A DNA stretch of 64,000 nt, from NCBI RefSeq assembly GCF_029892285.1, contig NZ_JARXVM010000003.1:62001-126000 (forward strand). Reading direction: 5' to 3'. This document shows, one piece after another, positions 46,186-54,504 of the stretch (position 1 is its first letter; each line of letters starts with the position of its first letter). Source of the DNA: Rhizobium sp. SG_E_25_P2. GTDB taxonomy: Bacteria; Pseudomonadota; Alphaproteobacteria; Rhizobiales; Rhizobiaceae. Position numbers and translations under genes: made by a program. Below the pieces are notes generated by a model. It did no database searches, was not told where the DNA came from, and was given only the letters and a program-made list of their open reading frames with translations.

Positions 46186-46968
46186 GTGGAGTTTTCAGGA
46201 AAGATCGCCGTAGTGACGGGGACGTCGGGCATCGGCCGCGCCGCGGCGATCGCGCTGGCGAAAGAGGGCGCCACGGTGACGGCGCTCGGCATCGATCCCA
46301 AGGCGAATGCGGAGCTGATCGAAATCGCCGCTCGCGAGGCGCTGTCCCTTGCCGTCCGGCAGGCCGATGTCGCCGACGAAATTCAGGTGGTTCAGGCGTT
46401 CGAGGCGCTTGGACGCGAGCATGGCGGTCTCGACATCATCGTCAATTCGGCGGCAGTGCACCCCTATGGCACGGTGGTCACGACTGAACATGAGATTTTC
46501 CTGCGCGCCTATGCCGTCAATGTCGGCTCGATCCAGCTGACCGGCAAATACGGAATCCCCCTGATGGAAAAGAAGGGCGGCGGCGCGATCCTGAATATCG
46601 CCTCGGTGCAGGGGCATGCCTGCCAGAAAAATGTCGCCGCCTATGTCGCGACCAAAGGCGCGATCCATGCGCTGACGCGGGCCATGGCGCTCGATCACGC
46701 CAAAGCGAATGTGCGGGTAAATTCCATTAGCCCCGGCTCTGTCCGCACGCCGATCCTCGAACTTGCCGCCCGCACCTTCGACGGCGACGACGCCGATGTC
46801 GAGGATGTGTTCCGCCGTTTCGGGGCTGCGCATCCGATCGGCCGCATCGGCGAGCCGGAGGAAGTGGCGCGCCTCGTCTGTTTTCTGGCGTCGGAGAAGT
46901 CGGGTTTCATCACCGGATCGGATTATCGGATCGACGGCGGGCTGCTTGCAGGTCTCGGCGTCGCTTGA
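46186..46968 (+). CDS. Short-chain dehydrogenase/reductase
   Basis: A 260-residue classical SDR. The nucleotide motif is TGTSGIG (11-17), followed by the NSAAVHP segment, Ser140, and the catalytic Tyr153-x3-Lys157 in YVATKGA. The C-terminus GSDYRIDGGLLAG is typical. The start is a GTG preceded by GGGAGGAG. It lies in a GntR-led operon divergent from uxuA, so it may reduce fructuronate or tagaturonate or oxidise a related sugar acid; this assignment comes from context. Confidence 0.85.
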   Translation: MEFSGKIAVVTGTSGIGRAAAIALAKEGATVTALGIDPKANAELIEIAAREALSLAVRQADVADEIQVVQAFEALGREHGGLDIIVNSAAVHPYGTVVTTEHEIFLRAYAVNVGSIQLTGKYGIPLMEKKGGGAILNIASVQGHACQKNVAAYVATKGAIHALTRAMALDHAKANVRVNSISPGSVRTPILELAARTFDGDDADVEDVFRRFGAAHPIGRIGEPEEVARLVCFLASEKSGFITGSDYRIDGGLLAGLGVA

Positions 46969-47062
46969 TCTGATTTCAGCATTTATGCGTTTATCTGCTC
47001 ATATCGCTTGACATTTCGCAGAAGAGCGCATTTCTTTCCTGACGGATTTTTGGGAGGAAACC

Positions 47063-48136
47063 GTGAAGAAAGACAGCCAGCAATTGCGGGTCGGCGTATT
47101 GGGTTGCGGCCCGATCGCCCAGTTCGCGCATTTCGAATCCGCCGTGAAGGCCGCCAATTGCCGTCTCTACGCAATCTGCGACGCCGCCGAAGACCTCGCC
47201 CGCCGCATGGGCGCGACTTACGAGCCCGACAAGATCTATCTCGATTATGACGACATGCTCGCCGATCCCGAGCTTGAAGCGGTGATCATCGCCACATCGG
47301 ACGCATTCCATGTGCCGGCCTCGATCAAGGCCTTGGAAGCCGGGAAACATGTTCTTTGCGAGAAGCCGATCGGCCTTTCCGTAGAGGAGGTCGAGACCCT
47401 CCAGGCCGTGGTGGAGCGCACCGGCAAGGTGCTGCAGATCGGCCATATGAAGCGCTTCGACCCCGGCATCGAGGCGGCGAAGGGCTTTATCGACCATGAT
47501 ATGGGTGAGCGCCTGGCGTTGAAGGCCTGGTATTGCGACAGCACGCATCGCTACACGATGACCGATGCGGTTCAGCCCCTGCCTGTTCTCAGCAAGGCGG
47601 CGCTCAAGCCCAAGGAGAATCCGAAAGCGGATCTCAAGCGCTATTACATGCTGGCGCATGGCTGCCATCTCGTCGATCTCGCCCGCTATCTCTGCGGCGA
47701 GATCAGCTGGGTGCGAGCGCGGTTGCTCGAGCGGTTCGGCGCCTATTCCTGGTTCGTCGAAACGGAATTCGCCGATGGGTCTCTGGGGCATCTCGACCTG
47801 ACGGTGGCGGTGCGGATGGATTGGCACGAAGGTTTCCAGCTCTATGGCCAGAATGGCAGCGTCACCGCCAAGACCTTTAACCCCTGGTATTACCGGTCTT
47901 CCGAAGTCGAGATCTTCGACGAGCGCACGGCGACCTATCATCGCCCGCTCGGCGCGGATGGTCATTTCTACCGCCGCCAGCTCGAAGGCTTCGCCCGCGT
48001 CATTCTCGACGGCGCGCCCATGCAGGGCGCCGATATCCTCGACGGACTGGCGAGCGTCAGGGCCATGGCGGCCATTGCCCGGTCGGCCGAGAGCGGCGAC
48101 AAGATCTTTGTCGGAGACATCAGGGGAGCCGTCTGA
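47063..48136 (+). CDS. Gfo/Idh/MocA-family oxidoreductase
   Basis: A 357-residue NAD(P)-dependent sugar oxidoreductase. The Rossmann fold begins VGVLGCGPIAQ, the conserved EKP motif is at CEKPIGLSVEE (Glu100-Lys101), and a helical/beta C-terminal domain contains YYMLAHGCHLVDLARYL with the probable catalytic His. It has a GTG start after GGAGGAAACC. Its stop codon overlaps the next gene's ATG (TGATG), placing it in a tightly coupled run with the isomerase-like, hydrolase and epimerase-like genes. The specific polyol or sugar is unknown. Confidence 0.87.
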   Translation: MKKDSQQLRVGVLGCGPIAQFAHFESAVKAANCRLYAICDAAEDLARRMGATYEPDKIYLDYDDMLADPELEAVIIATSDAFHVPASIKALEAGKHVLCEKPIGLSVEEVETLQAVVERTGKVLQIGHMKRFDPGIEAAKGFIDHDMGERLALKAWYCDSTHRYTMTDAVQPLPVLSKAALKPKENPKADLKRYYMLAHGCHLVDLARYLCGEISWVRARLLERFGAYSWFVETEFADGSLGHLDLTVAVRMDWHEGFQLYGQNGSVTAKTFNPWYYRSSEVEIFDERTATYHRPLGADGHFYRRQLEGFARVILDGAPMQGADILDGLASVRAMAAIARSAESGDKIFVGDIRGAV

Positions 48137-48957
48137 TGAAGATCGGCATTTTCGCCAAAACCTTTGCCGGCGAGCGCCCGGGACCGGTCCTGTCAGCTGC
48201 CAAGGCTGCGGGCTATGACTGCGTGCAGTTCAATTTCGCCTGTTGCGGCCTGCCTCCGATGCCGGACAGTCTCGACGAGGCCGTGCTCGAAGATATCTCG
48301 GTGGCGCGCCAAACGTCCGGCGTCGAGATTTCGGCGCTCTCTGCGACCTATAATATGATCCACCCGGACAAGGCCGTTCGCGCCGAGGGCCTCGTCAGGC
48401 TCGGCGTCGCCATCCGCGCGGCAGCCGATCTCGGCATTCCCCTGGTGACTTTGTGCACCGGCACGCGGGATGCCGACAATCAATGGCGGCATCATCCTGA
48501 CAATCAGACGGAGGAGGCCTGGCGGGATCTCATCAAGGAGATGGGCCGCGCCGCCACGCTGGCCGAAGCGCATGGCGTCTCCCTGGGGATCGAGCCGGAG
48601 CAGGCCAATGTGATCCGCGACGCCCATGACGCCGCACGGCTCTTCGCCGCCGTGCCCTCTGACAGGCTGAAAATCGTGCTCGACCCCGCCAATCTGTTCG
48701 AAAAGGCGAGTATGGAAGAAGCACGCGCCATCGTGGCTGCCGCGATCGACGCGCTCGGTCCCCGCATCGCCATGGCGCATGCCAAGGATCGCGACGCCGA
48801 CGGCGAGTTCGTGACCGCCGGTCGCGGCGTGGTGGATTTCCCGGATATGTTTCGCCGCTTGAAGGCAGTGGGTTTCGATGGTCCTGTGGTGACCCATGGA
48901 CTGTCGGAAGCGGAAGCGCCGGAGGTTTCAGACTTTCTCCGGAGCCTGGCTGTATGA
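48136..48957 (+). CDS. Sugar phosphate isomerase/epimerase (xylose-isomerase-like TIM barrel)
   Basis: A 273-residue TIM barrel of the AP-endonuclease-2/xylose-isomerase superfamily. Likely metal ligands are in LGIEPEQAN (Glu), IVLDPANLF (Asp), MAHAKDRDA (His) and VTHGLSEAEA, the usual Glu/Asp/His/Glu arrangement. Such proteins isomerise or epimerise sugars, inosose or hydroxypyruvate. It overlaps the Gfo/Idh gene by 1 nt and the hydrolase gene by 4 nt, which argues for successive steps in one pathway. Confidence 0.82.
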   Translation: MKIGIFAKTFAGERPGPVLSAAKAAGYDCVQFNFACCGLPPMPDSLDEAVLEDISVARQTSGVEISALSATYNMIHPDKAVRAEGLVRLGVAIRAAADLGIPLVTLCTGTRDADNQWRHHPDNQTEEAWRDLIKEMGRAATLAEAHGVSLGIEPEQANVIRDAHDAARLFAAVPSDRLKIVLDPANLFEKASMEEARAIVAAAIDALGPRIAMAHAKDRDADGEFVTAGRGVVDFPDMFRRLKAVGFDGPVVTHGLSEAEAPEVSDFLRSLAV

Positions 48958-49775
48958 TGGCGGAAAAACTGACACTGGTCTCGACGCCGTCGCTCAATGT
49001 CGTGGATATCGGCTTGGGCGCGCCTGTCGTCTTCCAGCATGGTCTGGGCGGGGACAGAAACCAGATCGCCGACAGCTTTCCCGCCGATTTGCCATGCCGG
49101 CGCGTGACGGTGGAATGCCCAGGCCATGGGCTCAGCCCCTTCGATCCCAAGGGGCGTTATTCCATCGCTCGCTTTGCCGATGACGTGATCGCCACGGCGG
49201 ACAGTCTCGGCCTCGAACGGTTTTCGATCGGCGGCATTTCCATGGGCGCCGCCGTCGCCCTCAACATCGCCTGCCGTTTTCCCGATCGCATCGACGCGCT
49301 CGCGCTGGTGCGTCCCGCCTGGCTGACGGCTGCGGCGCCCATCAATATGCAGCCATTCGTGGCGGTCGCCCATCATCTCCGGGCGCATGGCGCCGAGGGG
49401 CGCGACAGTTTCGCCGCCTCCCCGATCGGGCTTTATCTGGCGGAGCACGCGCCCGACAATCTCGCCTCGCTGCTCGGCTTCTTCGCCCATCCCGAACCGG
49501 ATCAACTCGCCGCTCTCCTGCTGGACATCGCGCTTGATGGCCCGGGGGTGACGGAGGACAATCTTGCCGCCATCCGCGTTCCGACATTGACGGTCGGGCA
49601 CGGGGTCGATGTCGTCCACCCGCTCGATTACGCGCGAAAACTCGCCTCTCTTATCCCCGGCGCGGTCTGCGCCGAAATCACGCCGAAAGCCGTGGACCGC
49701 ACGGCCTATGCCGCCGAACTCAAAGGCGCGCTATCCGCGTTCTTCCGAATGACATCCAGGGATTCCCGAACATGA
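48954..49775 (+). CDS. Alpha/beta hydrolase
   Basis: A 273-residue cytoplasmic alpha/beta hydrolase. The oxyanion region is VVFQHGLGGDRNQ, the nucleophile is Ser97 in GGISMGAA, and GHGVDVVHP supplies the probable acid region. There is no signal peptide. Between a sugar isomerase and an epimerase-like gene, a lactonase or sugar-ester hydrolase role is plausible but unproven. It overlaps both neighbours by 4 nt. Confidence 0.8.
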   Translation: MMAEKLTLVSTPSLNVVDIGLGAPVVFQHGLGGDRNQIADSFPADLPCRRVTVECPGHGLSPFDPKGRYSIARFADDVIATADSLGLERFSIGGISMGAAVALNIACRFPDRIDALALVRPAWLTAAAPINMQPFVAVAHHLRAHGAEGRDSFAASPIGLYLAEHAPDNLASLLGFFAHPEPDQLAALLLDIALDGPGVTEDNLAAIRVPTLTVGHGVDVVHPLDYARKLASLIPGAVCAEITPKAVDRTAYAAELKGALSAFFRMTSRDSRT

Positions 49776-50473
49776 GCCTGAAGCCTAATTCCGACTGGTT
49801 CGAAACATTGCCGCGCGAGCGCCTGATGGCGGAATATTCGCTGTGGTCGGCCGACCTCGCCAATCTCGAAGCCGATATTCTGAGGGTCGATCAGTTCGTC
49901 GATCTCTATCACGCCGACGCTGCAGACGGCCGTTTCGCGCCGTCCTTCCTGATGTTTCCCGACCAGATCGCCCGCATCCGCAAACTCACGGCCAAGCCGA
50001 TCCATGTGCATCTGATGATCGAGGGCGACATCCTGCTCAGCCAGATCCGCCAGTTTGCCGAAGCCGGCGCCGACCTGATTTCCTTCCATCCCGAGACCGG
50101 CGATGTCACCAGCGCAGGGCTGGATCTGATCGCGGAACTGGGCGTGAAAGCCGGGCTTGTCTTGCGGTTGGAAACGCCGGTGTCGGCGCTTGCGCCGCAT
50201 GTCTCGCAGCTCGATTTCGTCACGCTGCTCGGCACGGCCATCGGCGTCAAGGGCCAGGGCCTGTCGGAAACCGCCTGCCCGAGGCTTCAGGAAGCCGGGG
50301 CGCTCATCGCCGCCTCCGGCCGCGACAATGCGGTTCTGGCGGCGGATGGTGGTATCCGTGAGACGACGGTTCCGCTTCTCCGCCAGGCGGGCGCGCAGAC
50401 TTTGGTGATGGGCTCACTCGCCTTCAACGATCCGGATCTGCCGGCGCGCATGGCCTGGCTGCGCGCGCTATAA
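49772..50473 (+). CDS. Ribulose-phosphate 3-epimerase-like protein
   Basis: A 233-residue TIM barrel related to Rpe. Recognisable blocks are LWSADLANLEADI, DLYHADAADGRFAPSF in place of the HVDVMDGHFVPN motif, HVHLMIEGD, ISFHPETGD and the phosphate-binding VLAADGGIRETTVP. Two motif positions differ from canonical Rpe, so it may act on another pentulose or hexulose phosphate (allulose-6-phosphate epimerases are in this family). It is the last gene of the run and is followed by a strong terminator. Confidence 0.8.
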   Translation: MSLKPNSDWFETLPRERLMAEYSLWSADLANLEADILRVDQFVDLYHADAADGRFAPSFLMFPDQIARIRKLTAKPIHVHLMIEGDILLSQIRQFAEAGADLISFHPETGDVTSAGLDLIAELGVKAGLVLRLETPVSALAPHVSQLDFVTLLGTAIGVKGQGLSETACPRLQEAGALIAASGRDNAVLAADGGIRETTVPLLRQAGAQTLVMGSLAFNDPDLPARMAWLRAL

Positions 50474-50485
50474 CTTTGTTTTCAC

Positions 50486-50526
50486 GCAATTCCAGCAAAA
50501 CCGCTCCACGCTTTTGCTGGAATTGC
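50486..50526. terminator. Palindromic terminator, rhizobial-type repeat
   Basis: A perfect 15-bp stem, GCAATTCCAGCAAAA with TTTTGCTGGAATTGC, around an 11-base loop is followed by TTTAA. It separates the epimerase-like gene from the convergent DeoR gene. The GCAATTCC/GGAATTGC ends resemble a dispersed terminator family that I recall from Rhizobiaceae. Confidence 0.8.
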
Positions 50527-50527
50527 T

Positions 50528-51316
50528 TTAAGCCACAATCAGCTGGGTTCCGGCCTTCTTCATCGCCTGAGCGATCGGCTCGGGCGGCCATTCATCGGTG
50601 ATCACCACGCCGATCTGCGCGAAGGTTGCAATCTTGGCGAAGGCGGTGACCCCGAATTTGGAATGATCGATCAGCGCAATAGCGCGGCTGGCGATCTTGA
50701 TCATCGCCGCCGTCTCCGAGGCCTCGTCGAGCCGGCCCATGGTGACGCCGGCCACTGACAATCCGGTGGCTCCGATCACGGCCGTGTCGGCGCTGATGCC
50801 GGAGACTTCCGGAAAGCCGACCGCGCCAATCGTCACCTGCGACACCGGCCAATAGACGCCGCCGAGAATATGCAGCGCCCTGACGGCATTGTCGGGCGCC
50901 ACAGGCGGAATGCGGAGATTGTTGGTGATCAGCGTCAGATCACGGCGTTCGCCCAACGCTGCTGCGAAATAGCAGGTGGAGGAGCCGCCATTGACGATCA
51001 GCGTCTCGCCATTGCGAATGAGCGAGGCCGCCTTCTTGGCGATCCGCTGCTTGGCGGCGGTATAGGCGTCCATGCGGCTGCCCAGCGTGGTGTCGACGCG
51101 CACCAGCGCATCGTTGAACACGGCGCCGCCGTGGGTGCGCAGGAGAAGTCCGCGCTGTTCGAGTTGATCGAGATCGCGCCGGACCGTGTCGCGGGAGACA
51201 GAAAGCTGCTCCATCAATTCGTTGACGGTCAGTTGTCCATGCTGCCTGAGAAGATCGATGAGGCGGTTCTGCCGCACCGCCGGCAGCGCGGCGCTGGCCG
51301 CCGTCTCTTTCTGCAT
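50528..51316 (-). CDS. DeoR-family transcriptional regulator
   Basis: A 262-residue DeoR/GlpR repressor. The helix-turn-helix region is RQNRLIDLLRQHGQLTVNEL with LSVSRDTVRRDLDQLEQRGL and RTHGGAV. The effector domain resembles a phosphosugar isomerase, with NGGSSTCYFA and IDHSKFGV. The ATG at 51316 has AAGGGGAA about 6 nt upstream. It lies downstream of the sugar ABC importer genes on the same strand, so it may control either the importer or the convergent epimerase operon, with a sugar phosphate as inducer. Confidence 0.87.
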   Translation of the reverse strand: MQKETAASAALPAVRQNRLIDLLRQHGQLTVNELMEQLSVSRDTVRRDLDQLEQRGLLLRTHGGAVFNDALVRVDTTLGSRMDAYTAAKQRIAKKAASLIRNGETLIVNGGSSTCYFAAALGERRDLTLITNNLRIPPVAPDNAVRALHILGGVYWPVSQVTIGAVGFPEVSGISADTAVIGATGLSVAGVTMGRLDEASETAAMIKIASRAIALIDHSKFGVTAFAKIATFAQIGVVITDEWPPEPIAQAMKKAGTQLIVA

Positions 51317-51455
51317 ATCTATTCCCCTTGATGGCGCGGGATGCCCGGAGCATTCGCGCGCATTTTGCCTCATATCAAGGGCTGGTCGCCTTTGCCAAGG
51401 CTTATGGAGGACCCGACACTCGAGCCGGAGCCTCCGATATCGAAGCGCGTGGCGA

Positions 51456-52202
51456 TCAGCCGCCGATCATCAGCTTGACGATCTCGTCATGCGTCGTCTC
51501 GGCAATCTGTCTTTCGCCGGCGACGACGCCGCGGCGCAGCACCACGATGCGGTCCGAGACGGCGAAAATGTCCTGCAGGTTATGCGAAATGAAGATCACG
51601 CCCTTGCCCTGCGCCTTCAGCGCCTTGATCAGAGAAATCACCTTGCGCTGTTCCGGCACGCCAAGGGCTGCGGTCGGCTCGTCCATGATCAGGATCTTGG
51701 CGTTCCAGTAGACGGCGCGGCCGATGGCCACCGCCTGACGCTGGCCGCCGGAGAAGTTGCTCACCGGCGCGTCCAGCCGTTTGACGTGGAAATCCAGCTT
51801 GGCCATGGTTTCCCGCGCTGCATCCGCCATCTTCCTGCGGTCGAGCGCCGGCAGGAAGCCGAACAGCTTGCGCATCGGCTCGCGGCCGAGAAAGATATTG
51901 GCGCCGATGGTGAGATTGTCGGCGAGCGCGAGATCCTGATAGATCGTTTCGATGCCAAGCGCGCGCGCCTCCTGCGGCGAGCCGAACTTCACCTCCTCGC
52001 CTTCGATCAGGATTTCGCCCGAGGTCGGCGGATAAACGCCCGAAAGCGCCTTGATCATCGTGGTCTTGCCTGCGCCGTTGTCGCCGGCAAGCGCCACGAC
52101 TTCGCCGGGGCGGACCACCATGGAGCAGCCTTCGAGGGCCCGGACCGCGCCGAAATGGCGGGAGAGATTGCGAACTTCGAGAAGGGGCGTTTGACTATTC
52201 AT
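51456..52202 (-). CDS. Sugar ABC transporter ATP-binding protein (FrcA-like, single domain)
   Basis: A 248-residue ABC ATPase of the carbohydrate uptake-2 class. Walker A is GDNGAGKTT, the signature is NFSGGQRQAVAIGRA, Walker B is LIMDEPTAAL and the switch is FISHNLQD. Unlike RbsA/XylG it has one ATPase domain, as in the rhizobial FrcA protein, so it acts as a homodimer. Its start overlaps the permease gene end by 8 nt. Confidence 0.88.
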   Translation of the reverse strand: MNSQTPLLEVRNLSRHFGAVRALEGCSMVVRPGEVVALAGDNGAGKTTMIKALSGVYPPTSGEILIEGEEVKFGSPQEARALGIETIYQDLALADNLTIGANIFLGREPMRKLFGFLPALDRRKMADAARETMAKLDFHVKRLDAPVSNFSGGQRQAVAIGRAVYWNAKILIMDEPTAALGVPEQRKVISLIKALKAQGKGVIFISHNLQDIFAVSDRIVVLRRGVVAGERQIAETTHDEIVKLMIGG

Positions 52203-53259
52203 CCTGCTTGCCTCCGCTGAACCGGCGCTGGGCCTGGTCGATCAGCACGGAAATGATGATGACGACGCCGACGGCGATGAACTGCCAGAAAGGTTCGACA
52301 TCGATGAAGACGAGGCCATATTGGATCACGGCGATGACGAGCGCGCCGGCCACAGTGCCGATGATCGAGCCCGAGCCGCCGAACAAGGAGGCGCCGCCGA
52401 TAACCACCGCTGCGACGGAATCGAGCAGCAGAGGCTCGCCCGCTTGCGCTGCGCCGGCGGTGAAGCGCGCCGCATAAAGCGCGCCGCCCAAGCCTGCGCA
52501 CATGGCCGAGAGGACATAGAGCTTCAGGATATGCGCCTTGATGTCGATGCCGGCCCGACGCGCCGCCTGGGCATTGGCGCCGATGGCGTAGTTATGCTGG
52601 CCGAAGCGCGTCTGGCTGAGCACATAATGCATGGCCAGCACGAAGACGGCGGTGACGATGACCAGATAGGGCACGCCGAACAGACGGCCATTGCCGAGCG
52701 CCGCGAACCAGGAATTGTTGACCGGGACGGTGGTGCCGCCGGCGAGGAGGAAAGCTGCGCCGCGGGCGACGCCGAACATGCCGAGCGTGCCGATAAAGGG
52801 CGGAATCTTGAGCCTTGATATCAACAGGCCGTTGACCACGCCCGGCACTGCAGCGGCCAGAATGGCGCCGAGAATACCGAACAGCATGGCGAAGGGCAGC
52901 GGCATGTAAAGACCGGCGAGATTGGTCAGATGCGCTGCGACGACGGCGGCGAGGCCCATGATGAACCCGGTCGACAGGTCAATGCCGCCGGAAATGATGA
53001 CAAAGGTCTGGCCTACTGCGATCAGCAGCGGCGCCACGGCGAAGATCGCCACCGACTGCCAATTGAACGAAGAGAAGGCGAAGGTGCCGCCGAACGAAAT
53101 GCGGGACCAGATTTCGAAAATGATGATAAGAGCGGCGAGAAACAGCCAGGCCCTCAATTGGGCAATGCGCTGCAATAGCGTCTTGCCGGCTTCGGCGTGG
53201 TCGGCCTGTGGCGCGACATGTTTTTCGGCCTCGGTCGTCATGGTTGCAATATCCGTCAT
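52195..53259 (-). CDS. Sugar ABC transporter permease (RbsC/FrcC-like)
   Basis: A 354-residue permease with about ten hydrophobic helices. Family hallmarks are GQTFVIISGGIDLSTGFIMG, PFIGTLGMFGVARG and the C-terminal VIGGASLFGGSGSIIGTVAGA. It pairs with the single-domain ATPase downstream and the binding protein upstream to import a pentose or hexose. Confidence 0.9.
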   Translation of the reverse strand: MTDIATMTTEAEKHVAPQADHAEAGKTLLQRIAQLRAWLFLAALIIIFEIWSRISFGGTFAFSSFNWQSVAIFAVAPLLIAVGQTFVIISGGIDLSTGFIMGLAAVVAAHLTNLAGLYMPLPFAMLFGILGAILAAAVPGVVNGLLISRLKIPPFIGTLGMFGVARGAAFLLAGGTTVPVNNSWFAALGNGRLFGVPYLVIVTAVFVLAMHYVLSQTRFGQHNYAIGANAQAARRAGIDIKAHILKLYVLSAMCAGLGGALYAARFTAGAAQAGEPLLLDSVAAVVIGGASLFGGSGSIIGTVAGALVIAVIQYGLVFIDVEPFWQFIAVGVVIIISVLIDQAQRRFSGGKQDE

Positions 53260-53329
53260 TGTTTTTCCCGGGTTCAGTCCCGGCGACCGGGCGAAAAGCT
53301 TCGCCCCGACGCGTCAAGCGAGGAAAAGC

Positions 53330-53355
53330 GGCGCCCATCGCGAAGCGTGGGCGCC
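53330..53355 (-). terminator. Intercistronic hairpin after the binding-protein gene
   Basis: Stem GGCGCCCA / TGGGCGCC with a 10-base loop; the minus strand continues GCTTTTCC. It lies between the sugar-binding protein and permease genes and probably attenuates or stabilises to favour binding-protein mRNA. Confidence 0.55.
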
Positions 53356-53374
53356 GAGGCTCAGGGAGTATGGG

Positions 53375-54364
53375 TTATTCCGAGTAGATGAACTTGGCGA
53401 CGTTCGGATCGGACAGGTTGTTCTTGTCGATCACGGTGAAGCCCGTGCCAATCGCGGTCGGCACAGAATTGCCGGTCAGATGGGCATAGGCGGCCATGAC
53501 GCCGAAATAGCCGATTTCAGCGGGATGCTGGGCGATCGCCATGTCGACGAGGCCGCCATTGATATTGTCGACGATGCTGCCGGGCGCGTCGAAGGCTACG
53601 ACGCGGACCTTGCCCATCTGGCCAGCCTGCTGAACGCCGTTGGCGGCGCCGAGAGCCGAGAACAGGTTGGCGCCGAACACGCCCGAGAGATCAGGGTTGC
53701 GGGCGTAAACAGCCTGCAGCTGCGACGCCGCCTTGTTGGCGTCGTTGTCGTTATACTGCGTCTCGAGCACAGTAATGCCGGGATGCTTGGCCATTTCGGC
53801 CTTGAAGCCTTCTTCGCGCTGGTCGGTGGTCGAGATGCCCGGCTTGACGTTGGACACATAGACCTTGCCCTTGTCGCCGATGGCAGTCGCCAAAGCGCGG
53901 GCTGCGATGGCGCCGCCGAGCACATTGTCGGAGGCGACATAGGAAATCGGGAAGTCGGCGTCGCCGGCGCCGGTCTGGTACTGGCCGGTGCCGATGAAGG
54001 TGTCGACGGTGATCACCGGAATGCCGGCTTCGGCGGCCTTTTTCAGCGGCTGCACGAGCTGGGTCTTGTCGGTCGGCGCAATCAGGATCGCGTCAGGCTT
54101 CTTGCCGATCACGGCGTCGAGCACCGGAACCTGGGTGACCGGGTTGAAATCCGGCGCGCCCTGGAAAACGAGTTCGGCGCCCACAGCCTTGGCGGCGGCT
54201 TCCGCGCCCTTGCGCATGGTGATGTAGAAGGCGTCCGTGGTCAGGCCCGGAATGAGGGCGATGGTAAATTTCTTGTCTTGCGCGCCTGCGCTGCCTGCCG
54301 AAAGCGCAACCGCTCCCGCCATTGCGAGCGCACCGGCCGTCTTGAAAAATGAACGACGCTCCAT
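53375..54364 (-). CDS. Sugar ABC transporter substrate-binding protein
   Basis: A 329-residue periplasmic-binding-protein type 1 (ribose/xylose class). The signal MERRSFFKTAGALAMAGAVA contains RRSFFK, a twin-arginine-like motif, with cleavage near AGAQ. Family blocks are TIALIPGLTTDAFY, DAILIAPTDKTQLVQPLKKA, GIPVITVDTFI and VYARNPDLSGVFGANL. The ATG at 54364 follows GAGGAGGAGACT. It is the first gene of the importer operon, transcribed away from the SorC gene side. The ligand is probably the sugar handled by the aldolase/kinase genes to the right. Confidence 0.88.
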   Translation of the reverse strand: MERRSFFKTAGALAMAGAVALSAGSAGAQDKKFTIALIPGLTTDAFYITMRKGAEAAAKAVGAELVFQGAPDFNPVTQVPVLDAVIGKKPDAILIAPTDKTQLVQPLKKAAEAGIPVITVDTFIGTGQYQTGAGDADFPISYVASDNVLGGAIAARALATAIGDKGKVYVSNVKPGISTTDQREEGFKAEMAKHPGITVLETQYNDNDANKAASQLQAVYARNPDLSGVFGANLFSALGAANGVQQAGQMGKVRVVAFDAPGSIVDNINGGLVDMAIAQHPAEIGYFGVMAAYAHLTGNSVPTAIGTGFTVIDKNNLSDPNVAKFIYSE

Positions 54365-54504
54365 AGTCTCCTCCTCGAGATGTGCGTGTTGGGATAGCCC
54401 GACCCAATCCTCCTTGGGATCGTGCATGCCCCATATTCACGCTCGTTCAGAGCTGGCGTCAAGTGAAATATTTTCCTGAAAGATATTTCGTGCGTTTTTT
54501 TGCG

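Noticed and set aside
51406-51435. Possible GGAGG/CCTCC hairpin after the sugar ATPase gene
   Set aside because: The outer stem is short, internal pairing is imperfect, and no U-run follows on the minus strand.
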